From Echria macrotheca (lineage: Eukaryota > Ascomycota > Sordariomycetes > Sordariales > Schizotheciaceae): a stretch of DNA of 64,000 nt. The stretch spans positions 1,674,001 through 1,738,000 of the forward strand of contig MU839829.1 in NCBI GenBank assembly GCA_030411725.1. Direction: 5' to 3'. The notes under the pieces were generated by a model, which saw nothing but the letters and a program-made list of their open reading frames with translations, was not told the origin of the DNA and ran no database searches. The position numbers and the translations under genes were made by a program. The first letter of the stretch is position 1. Every line of letters begins with the position of its first letter. Shown one piece after another: positions 54,820-64,000 of the stretch.

Positions 54820-56863
54820 TCAAGGCAACTCAGGCTCCTTCATCTTCCCCTGAAGAAACCTCTGCATAAACCGCTGCTGCCTCGGCCGGTCGACCTCGTC
54901 CTCGTTATTCTCAATGCCAAAGATACTCACCCTCGGCGGCGGCCTCGTGCGCGTCGCATGCTGCAGCTTGCGCTCCAGGTCCTGCAGCGTGACCTTGGCC
55001 TCGAGCTGGCTCGCGAACGCGGCGCCCTGCCCCGGGATGGCCGAGTACATGACCTTCACTCTGCGGGCGAGCTCGTCGACCTCGGCGTCGAAGTTCTTGA
55101 CAGCCGCACCAGAGCCGAGGGACGGGTTCCCGTCGCCGACGGCGATGCCGAGCATCTCGGCCAGCGCGGCGAGCTCGACGAATTTGGTGCTGTGGCGGTC
55201 GACGAGGTATTCGTCGGATTCGAGGCGGTCGATCACGGCGCGGATGCTGACGTTGGTCGAGGGCGGCGTGGCGGCGAGCCGGGCGTCGTCGAAGATGCTT
55301 ACGAGGGCGAGGCGGCGGCGGAGTTCGACGAGGCGGGTGGAGAGGAGCGGGATGGAGATGGTGGCCGCGCAGCGGAGGACTGGCTCCTCGACGCGGGCGT
55401 GGAGTGAGGTGCATACTTCTCCGCACTGGCGATGGTTTGTTAGTTAGGCAAGATGATCAAGGGGGTTTCGGGGAGGAAAGGCTTACAAACTCGTCCCATG
55501 ATTCTTCGGGTACGGCGTGTATAAGCCAGTATAGCGCATCCCGGTAGTCTGCCGCGACGCCCTGATCCTCATACATGATGTTGTCCATGGCTAGACAGAG
55601 GAGGATGTCTACCGAGTATATCAGGGCAGGGAGGCCGAGACCCTGCGAGATCTGCATCAGAGCCTGGATCACCCACCGGAGGCGTGACGAGTCTCGCTGT
55701 GACGACTGTGCTTCGGCCTTCCCGGCCGTCGACCCGCTTCCGGAGCGCGAGGACGGGTTCAGCACCCGTTCGGATGCGCCTGTCTCCCTGAAAAGGAGAG
55801 TAATGATTTCCTGGTCCACCATGCGGCCGGCCTGGTCCGGACATAGTGACAGCAGCCTAAGGTACTCGTCACGTAGCTTCTTGGACTGCTCCGCTGAAAC
55901 CTGCCGGAGGACCCATAGGAAGATCTCGTCAGGCAGGCCACCCATGGACTCCTGGACATGATACACGACGCCATCCTCGAAGAATTCGAGATGGTGCTTG
56001 GGCTGCGCCAGGAAGGCCCAGATACCGGTTGCCGCCTTGCTGGGGAACAGCGGTTTCGCTTCGATACTAAGACCGCCGCCGTCGTCCTTTTGCCCGGGAT
56101 CCTCCGGATCAAAAAAGTGAAAGGCTGGACGGTCGACCGTGGCTTCGGTCCGCTGCACGGCGCGGAGCAGCTTGTCGCGGGCGCCCTCCTCCTGGCTGTC
56201 CTCGGGCTCCGAGAAGGCGTTCATCATGGTCTCGTGCAGAGTAGTCAGGGGCTTGGCCCCGGAAGCAAACGGGCCGCCGGCGTGTGTCGTCGAAGGGGCA
56301 CCGCCGGCGGCCACACTCTTGGGCGCCAGGGCGGACTCCATGCGCTGCGCGCTTTCCTCGACAGCTTGGTCGGCCTCGGCATGTCTCATCAGAGCCTTGA
56401 TGTCGAACCTGTGCTTCGGCATGATGGTCAGCGGCGAGGAGTGCATGCCGAGGGCGGTGCGTTTTGCCCGCGGGGTGGCGCACGGCGGCCCCGTTCGTGC
56501 CGGCGGCGCAGGTATGACCTTCCGTGCCGGTGCGGCGAAGAGGTCCGGGAGGTCATCGTCGGAAGAATCTTGATCATAGTCCTCATCCGAATCCTGGATG
56601 ATTGCGTTCCTGTCCCGAGGTAAGGACGGGGGTGCCGGTGGTGATGAGTCGAGCAGAAGCTGGGGAGTTGGCGACCTTGAAGGCGCCCGCTTTGGGGGGG
56701 TTGCGCCAAGATCAAATGATGACGGTGCAAGTGCATCAGGACGTTGGAAGACTCGTTGTGGTTGTGCTGGGCTTAAGGGCAAGGCTTGGGAGGGCTGCGA
56801 ACTCGGTTGTGAAGATTTAGGGACCGGCTTGAAGAACGCCGTGATCGAGGCGTTCTTCTTCAT
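54820..56863 (-). CDS. Protein with N-terminal PIP-box-like motif, unknown function, 660 aa
   Basis: Exon 1 is 55487-56863 and exon 2 is 54820-55425; the 61-bp intron has donor GTAAGC and branch CTAAC and the join is in frame. The extreme N-terminus is MKKNASITAFFKPV, resembling a PCNA-interacting peptide (consensus Q-x2-hydrophobic-x2-FF) with Asn in place of Gln, placed as in DNA ligase I. Residues 15-240 are disordered, with Pro/Ser-rich and acidic tracts (IIQDSDEDYDQDSSDDDLPD). From about 285 to 660 the protein looks folded and all-helical, for example GIWAFLAQPKHHLEFFEDGV, ALIYSVDILLCLAMDNIMYE and KFVELAALAEMLGIAVGDG. I do not recognise the family with certainty. A disordered PIP-like tail before a helical domain suggests DNA replication or repair. 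An SMC5/6-associated Nse6-like factor is one idea, held weakly. Confidence 0.8.
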
Positions 56864-59598
56864 TTTGGTAGGCGCACCTCCGTCTCAGCGTTGTGAAGTT
56901 GTTGGCTTCATTCTTTTGAATTTCGTGGCTGAGGCGGTGGGCCAGACTGCCGTGTTGCCTGCCCGTCGCGTCTCTTTGCCGGCTTGACGCGTTTGCTGCC
57001 AGCTGAGACCGCGTCAAATTGAACAATTAAAGCACCGACGTCGTTTCTGTCGGAACTCTCCGAATGCATCTCGTCTTAGGAGAATACTCCGCTTTGTCGC
57101 ATAGAACTACGATCAATCGAGGCACGGCTGGGAAAGGAGCAGGGGTCAGGGGAGTCGGTTTCAAACACCATCTTCACCATCTTGACCATCGAGTCAAACA
57201 TCTGGACACTCTCTTCTCGTCGTTCCCTAGGCGGCACATGGAACCAGCCTTACGCTTCGGAAGAAGATGCGGCACATTTACAGGGCTATCCTTTTCATCA
57301 CTGTGATATCTGCGCCCGGCCAAGTGGACATCCGCCCCGCAGAAATCAGATCTGTAGACGCAGGTCAGTGGTGTCGACGCCATGAATTGAGTGGCTTGCA
57401 GAAGAGGATGCATGTTTGCTCCCGTGCCTCTGCTAGTCCAGCCAGTCTGTGCACACGCAAGTAGACAGTATTCTCACTCTATTCTGGTTATCGAAATCGC
57501 CGGAAACACATCTGGGTTCTGACGGAAGAAAACCCGGCAGGTTTCAAAAGTGAACCGCCTATATGTGCTCTACCACACTCGGATCGTGCCGTCAATCCCA
57601 TATCAAGATCGCCTAGGCAGATCATAGCTGGCCACAAGAGGCTATACGCGTCCAGCACGCTGGGACAGGAGAAGGGGTTAAACTTCCTTTTACCGGTCAA
57701 TTTCCAGAGTCGGAGGTGCACAAGGCACGGACACACTTGTTTCACTGAACCGCGGGTTCCTGGGTCTCGATGAAACATATCCAACCGCTAAACGCCCCCC
57801 CACGACCTGACTGCTCGTACAGATTGAGTACTCGGGTATAGGCCACAGACGCCGACGCTATTGCCGAGTCGCGATGGCCGAGAGATAGGATGAGGTGAAC
57901 AAACCCAGCCACTCCGCGCTCTCGGAAAATCTGAGCTGAGGGGTCACGCTGCCGTCTCAAACGCAACAGTAAAGTAAGTTGATATGCAGCCAGTGATGAC
58001 AGAATTCGCCCAGGTGTAAGCCGTAGTGTCTTCTGATCTTGGCATCTTGCTTTCGCGAAAGCGAGCATGGTGGGGAATCGTCGGAATGGCCTCTCGTCTT
58101 CTCCAGAAACCCTACCCATTTTTCTCTGCATTATACCTTTGCTGCGGCGCTAGGCTGAACGCATAGAAGCCTAGGAGCTTACACCACTGCAGGATGGGGG
58201 CACAAAACGCCGGTACGAGCTTCAAGGTACTCTCGCGCATCGACTCCGTCTGGAGTCCTTCGTCCCATCATACGTGTATAATCCCATTCCATCATCACGT
58301 GGCTGGATCCGAGAGTGAATGCCGCAGCGTTATGACGACAGCTTCACAAGATGTTTTGGAATCGTCGCGTTCTTCGGCGGGGCTGCGAGACCCTGACCTG
58401 CCTGTCGGGCACCGGGTTCTTACTGGAATCCGAAGGAGACAGCTTTCACAAGGATACGATGGAGAAGAGATCCATCCGGTCCTGCACTTCTTGGCCTCCT
58501 CGGCGACGAGGACACCCAATGACTGCTGCGGCTATGCAGCGGCCATGAGTCCGCACCCACACCCGTGTGTAAGCCGCAAATTGATGTCCAACACCCAACC
58601 ACTTCACACAGGGTTGCCGTCTCGTCTCCTCCGCGCCTCCCCCGCCTCGCTCGAGAGCGCACACCACGACGACATTTGTACTCGTAGAACTTGGTTGTAA
58701 ACCGTAGACCCAGATCTGACTGTAGTACCCGCCTTAATCGGCGTAGAACAGTGTAGCGTATCCGCGAGGTCGGTGATGCCGACCGTGGTCCTGAGTGGCA
58801 GCGCGAATGGGCCCCGGCCGCTCATGCCGCGACGCCGTGAAATTGGTCGCGGCGAGAAACGAGGCGAGGGGGAGGGACACAAAGGCAGGCTGATTACCAA
58901 TTCAGGGTCCGGATCCCAAGAGCCCCCGTTAATTGCAGAGTGGCCTTTGTGGGCGGGGCAGCTCCTGGCCGACTGGATTTTTCCCTCTTGGCCCGCGACA
59001 GTTGTTAATGTTGACGAGTGGTAGGGCTGGAGAGAAGAAGGCTTTCTGGTTCCCTTTTGTTCTGCTCATCTTGTTGCGTTCATGCAATCGCCCCGTTGGC
59101 TCTTTGAACTGTTCCAGGTTCGCCCTTGCCCCCCCAAGAGGCGGCCCCTCTGTCAACTTTTTTTTGGGCTGGTTACCCCCAGCCGGCTGACCCGGACTCC
59201 CATAACGCCGGGGTTAGCGGAGTCCCAAGCTGGACCAATCCAACTCGACGCTGCAAAATCTCCCTCAATTCCTCTACGTGTACGAGAGTGGGTGCCAGCT
59301 GCCAGGAAATCCAAGCACCATCCATCCTCGACTCCCGATTCCCGACTCCCGCTCTCTCTCCCCCCCACGACTCCGGCCACCGTCTTCACACAACCGGGCA
59401 ATCTGGCATCGGATCGGCCCTGATCGGTCGACAGCGACGGTAATCAGCCATTCTGCGATCCAATTCCCCGAGTCGCTCGCCCCGAGCCGGCGGTCGCGCC
59501 CTCTCAATTGCAGTGGCGTCCGAAAGTTGACGGGGCCTTTTCCGGCCAGTCTGGCGGAAAGCACGGGTTGATCGGGCTCTGCCCGCGACTCACCCCCC
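56864..59598. other. 2.7-kb divergent region
   Basis: This lies between the minus-strand PIP-box-like gene and the plus-strand flippase gene. Open frames are short and unconvincing. The last 450 bp are C-rich and probably contain the flippase leader. Confidence 0.5.
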
Positions 59599-62500
59599 AT
59601 GGATCCCAATAAGGTGGAAGATGGGGACGCTTCCGGCCAGGAACTCTCGATGCAGCGGTCACGATGGGCGACGCGCAAGTTGACGGTCAAGAGCAGCACC
59701 ATGAAGCGTCTTTCCCTTATCGGGAGGATACACGACCGCAAGGGCTCGACCGAGAAGAAGAGGGCATCGGGCGGCTCCGAGTCGCTCAGGCAAAGCCAGG
59801 CCGACGGCACGCAGACCGACGGCGCCGGCGGGACTAGCGACGAGCACAGCGGCGCCCCGAGGCAGGTCTTCTTCAACATTCCGTTACCTCCGGAGCTCAA
59901 GGACGATGATGGTCGGCCAAACACGCAGTATCCGCGGAACAAGATCAGAACCGCCAAATATACGCCGCTCTCTTTCGTCCCTAAGAACCTGTGGTTCCAG
60001 TTCCACAATGTCGCCAACATCTTTTTCTTGTTTCTTGTCATTTTAGTTGTAAGTTGCTTACCTTCTGCCCTGCGAGGCGTCCACCTCGTTGTTGCCCGAC
60101 GGGCCTGACCTGTGACAGATATTCCCTATATTCGGCGGCGTCAACCCCGGGCTAAACGCAGTTCCCCTAATATTTATTATCGTCGTCACCGCGATAAAAG
60201 ACGCCATCGAGGACTACCGAAGAACGATTCTGGACATTCAGCTGAACAACGCGCCCGTACACCGACTCGTTGGATGGGATAATGTCAATGTCGAGCAGGA
60301 TAATGTCTCGTTGTGGCGGAGGTTCAAAAAGGCCAACACCCGCATCTTTGGCACGGTTTGGCATGCGATCGAAGGGTTGTGGAAGAAGCCGGAGGCGGAG
60401 GAGGCGGCGCAGAAGAAAGGCGGCGCTCATAGAGATCCGCGCATCTCCATACAGACGACGCATACGCCATGGGAGGATATGGGCACGCCGGCGACCAGAG
60501 ACTCGTTCGTGTCGGCGAGAGAAGAGATCCAAATGACGCCCGTACCGTCGCCGCTGCCACGATCGAACAAGATGGAGCTGCCTCCGAACATCGATGCGGC
60601 TACCGCTTCCCCAGCCGACAGGGCGAACGCCATGGCGATGCAGGATGTCAAGGGTGATTTGGTAAACCACGAAAGACCTGTCTCGGGGCAGGCCAGGTTC
60701 CACAAGGACCACTGGAAAAGTCTCGTTGTCGGAGACTTTGTCCGTATTTATAACGATGACGAAATTCCGGCCGATATCATTATCCTCTCGACCTCGGATC
60801 CCGACGGAGCGTGTTATGTGGAGACCAAGAACTTGGATGGCGAGACGAACCTAAAAATTCGATCTGCGCTCCGATGCGGCCGTACTATCAAGCATGCCCG
60901 CGACTGCGAGCGTGCCGAGTTCATGGTTGAGGCCGAAGCGCCGCAGCCCAATCTGTACAAGTTCAATGGTGCGATCAAGTGGAGGCAAAAGGTGCCATGG
61001 GACTTGGATGGTGAGCCACAAGAGATGTCGGAAGCCATCACCATAGACAACATGGTCCTGCGTGGCTGCCATCTCCGCAACACCGAGTGGGCGCTCGGCG
61101 TTGTCGTCTACACCGGCCACGATACCAAGATCATGATGAACGCTGGTATTACGCCGAGCAAGCGGGCGCGCATTGCCCGCGAGCTGAATTTCAACGTCAT
61201 CTGCAACTTTGGCGTGCTCTTGGTCATGTGTCTCATCGCTGCCATCGCCAACGGTATTGCGTGGGCGCAACACGATGCCTCTCTCGCTTGGTTCGAGTAC
61301 GGCCCCCCTGGAGGCACGCCGGGGCTGACAGGCTTTGTCAACTTCTGGGCTGCGGTCATTCAGTTCCAGAACTTGGTGCCCATCTCACTCTACATCTCGC
61401 TCGAAATCGTGAGGACCCTGCAGGCATATTTCATCTACAGCGATCTCGGGATGTACTACGAAAAGCTAGACCAGCCTTGCATACCCAAGTCATGGAATAT
61501 TTCCGACGACGTTGGTCAGATTGAGTACATCTTTTCCGACAAGACAGGCACTTTGACGCAAAATGTCATGGAGTTCAAGAAGGCCACCATCAACGGCCAG
61601 CCATACGGAGAAGCTTACACCGAGGCCCAGGCAGGCATGAACAAACGATTGGGTATTGATGTGGCGGCAGAAGCTGCTGAGGTCAGGGCCGAAATCGCCA
61701 GGGCCAAGGAACGAGCTCTCAAGGGGCTCCGGCAGCTCCACGACAACCCGTACCTCCATGACGAGGACTTAACCTTTGTCGCCCCTGACTTTGTCGACGA
61801 TCTCGCCGGCAAGCATGGAGTCGAGCAGCAACGGGCGAACGAGCACTTCATGCTGGCTCTCGCCCTCTGCCATACCGTCATCACGGAAAAGGAGCTCGGG
61901 GACAAGCCCAAGATCATCTTCAAGGCCCAATCGCCTGACGAGGCTGCGCTCGTCGCGACGGCCCGTGACATGGGCTTCACCGTGCTTGGCATGCATAACG
62001 ACAGCATCCACCTGAACGTAATGGGCGAGGAGAGGAACTATCCAGTGCTCAATACGATCGAGTTCAACTCGAGCAGAAAGAGGATGAGCTCGATCGTCCG
62101 CATGCCCGACGGCAGAATCATTCTGTTCTGCAAGGGCGCCGATAGCGTGATTTACTCGCGGCTTAAGAAGGGCGAGCAAAAAGAGCTGCGATTAGAGACG
62201 GCCAAGCATCTCGAGATGTTTGCTGTCGAGGGTCTTCGCACGCTCTGTATCGCGGAGCGGGAGCTATCCGAGCAGGAATATCTAGAGTGGCGGAAAGAAC
62301 ACGACGTTGCGGCCAGGTCCATGGAGAACCGGGAAGAGAGGCTCGAAGAGGTTGCCGATAAGATCGAGCAAGATCTCACTCTGCTTGGTGGCACAGCCAT
62401 CGAGGACCGTCTTCAGGACGGTGTTCCCGACACGATCGCCCTCCTCGGAGACGCCGGCATCAAGCTCTGGGTTCTGACGGGCGACAAGGTCGAGACGGCC

Positions 62501-64000
62501 ATCAACATTGGATTCTCATGCAATCTGCTCAACAACGACATGGATCTTCTCCGGCTCCAGGTCAACGAGGACGAAAGCGGCGAATCATCCGAAGACGAGT
62601 ACCTGAAACTTGCCGAGGAGGAACTGGATAGGTGCCTCAAAGTTTTCAACATGACTGGCAGCGACGAGGAGCTCAAGAAGGCGAAGAAAGACCACGAGCC
62701 ACCAGCGCCGACACACGGCATCGTGATCGACGGGTACACGCTTCGGTGGGTTCTCAGCGATGCGCTCAAGCAAAAGTTCCTGCTGCTCTGCAAGCAGTGC
62801 AGGTCGGTGCTCTGCTGCCGTGTCAGCCCTGCCCAGAAGGCCGCTGTCGTCTCCATGGTCAAGAACGGTCTCGATGTCATGACGCTCTCGATCGGAGACG
62901 GCGCCAACGACGTGGCCATGATCCAGGAGGCGGATGTTGGTGTGGGTATAGCTGGTGAGGAGGGACGACAAGCCGTCATGTCATCCGACTACGCCATTGC
63001 GCAGTTCAGGTTTTTGCAAAGACTCGTGCTCGTCCACGGGCGATGGTCATACCGCCGCTTGGCCGAGTCGATCAGCAATTTCTTCTACAAGAACATGGTC
63101 TGGACGTGGTCCGTGTTCTGGTACCAGGCCTTCTGCAACTTTGATATCTCGTACATTTTCGACTACACGTACATTCTCATGTTCAACCTGTTCTTCACTT
63201 CGGTTCCAGTCATCCTGATGGGTGTTTTGGATCAGGATGTGAGCGACTCGGTCTCCCTGGCGGTTCCCCAGCTGTATAGGCGCGGCATTGAACGGCTGGA
63301 GTGGACGCAAACAAAGTTCTGGTAAGATCTGCCGTCGGATGTGCTAGCACTTGGTTATTATTGGCTAACCGTACCAGGGCGTACATGGTCGATGGTATCT
63401 ACCAGTCCATCATGTCTTTCTTCATCCCATACATCTTTGTTATCCTCACGACGGCCGCCTCAGAAAACGGACTGGACGTGGCCGAACGCACGCGTCTGGG
63501 CGCCTACATTGCCCACCCCGCCGTCCTTACCATCAACATGTACATCCTGATCAATACATACCGATGGGACTGGCTTATTTTGTTGGTGGTTGCCATCAGC
63601 GATCTCTTCATCTTCTTTTGGACAGGCATCTTCACATCCTTCACCTACGCCGGGCCGTTCTATAAGGTGGCCCCCGAGATCTACGGGGAGCTGACGTTCT
63701 GGATGGCCTTTATTGTCACGCCGACCATCTGCTTGCTACCGCGCATCGTCATCAAGTGCATCCAGAAGCAGCGGTTCCCGTATGATGTGGACATCATCCG
63801 GGAGCAGGTCAGCCGGGGCATGTACAAGGACATTGGGCCACCGGTCGGGCAGACGGACAAGGTGTCGGAGGGTCTGCCGGAGGCATCTTCCGGCTCATCG
63901 CGGTCGTCCAAGACATCGGGCGGCCGGAAGGCGAAGCATGCGCAGTACGCGAGCGTGGACGAGGATAGGCGACCCATCTACCCTCCCTCGGTGGCGACGC
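59599..64000 (+). CDS. P4-ATPase phospholipid flippase, Dnf1/2-like (partial, C-terminus cut)
   Basis: P4-ATPases move phospholipids from the outer to the cytoplasmic leaflet; Dnf1/2-type enzymes act at the plasma membrane and endosomes with a Cdc50-family partner. Exons so far are 59599-60048, 60119-63321 and 63378 to the window edge (introns 70 and 56 bp), giving 1,425 residues. After a disordered N-terminus, RTAKYTPLSFVPKNLWFQFH marks the P4 family start and leads into the first membrane spans. Hallmarks follow: DGET at 390-393 (P4 form of TGES), PISL in span 4 at 571-574, the phosphorylation motif DKTGTLTQN with catalytic D624, a KGAD nucleotide-site motif, LTGDKVETAINIGFSC, and GDGANDVAMIQEADVG. 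The third exon encodes the last spans and begins a Ser-rich cytoplasmic tail that is cut off. A roughly 130-residue insert in the first cytosolic region (about 235-345) is a feature of the Dnf1/2 class. Confidence 0.93.

Noticed and set aside
1..64000. CRISPR arrays, intact transposons, secondary-metabolite cluster
   Set aside because: No spaced direct repeats, no transposase or reverse-transcriptase frame, and no clustered biosynthetic genes were seen.

Overview
The window is nuclear DNA of a filamentous ascomycete. The evidence is short GT-AG introns (about 40-125 bp) with CTAAC-like branch sites, C/G-rich third codon positions, wide intergenic spaces, and gene types that include the PalI/Rim9 pH-signalling protein, a Pls1-type tetraspanin and fungal V-ATPase subunit E. 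The exon layout and protein lengths fit a Sordariomycete, plausibly Sordariales/Chaetomiaceae; that placement is inference from remembered family members, not from a search. I find 15 protein-coding genes (about one per 4.3 kb), one probable gene relic, and no rRNA, tRNA, CRISPR array or intact transposon.

Layout: (1) 0.4-2.0 kb, a divergent septin-family GTPase (minus). (2) 2.0-7.6 kb, gene-free, with two short tandem duplications. (3) 7.6-8.8 kb, a bZIP factor (plus). (4) 10.5-15.2 kb, a small unknown gene and an ADCK/UbiB-type mitochondrial kinase-like gene (both minus), then a divergently transcribed extended SDR (plus). (5) 17.7-19.9 kb, palI/RIM9 (plus). (6) 21.3-23.2 kb, a 629-residue disordered unknown protein (minus). 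(7) 23.2-29.4 kb, gene-poor, with a degraded coding-like stretch at 26.5-27.4 kb. (8) 29.4-30.6 kb, a C2H2 zinc-finger protein (plus). (9) 30.6-38.0 kb, gene-free. (10) 38.0-38.6 kb, a Ctr copper transporter (plus). (11) 42.1-42.9 kb, the MADS-box factor Mcm1 (minus), head-to-head across 5 kb with a tetraspanin at 48.0-48.8 kb (plus). (12) 50.5-52.4 kb, a NIPA-type magnesium transporter-like protein (minus), head-to-head with V-ATPase subunit E at 53.5-54.4 kb (plus). (13) 54.8-56.9 kb, a protein with an N-terminal PIP-box-like motif (minus). (14) 59.6 kb to the end, a Dnf1/2-type P4-ATPase lipid flippase cut by the window edge.

The genes form no operon or biosynthetic cluster. They read as conserved eukaryotic and fungal functions: septation, transcription, mitochondrial lipid/quinone biology, ambient-pH sensing, copper and magnesium transport, vacuolar acidification and membrane asymmetry. 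I saw no clear case for an undescribed system. The points most worth a second look are the unusual septin GTPase domain, the PIP-box-like protein, the RG-rich tail of the PalI homologue, the 129-residue orphan, and the coding relic at 26.5-27.4 kb.
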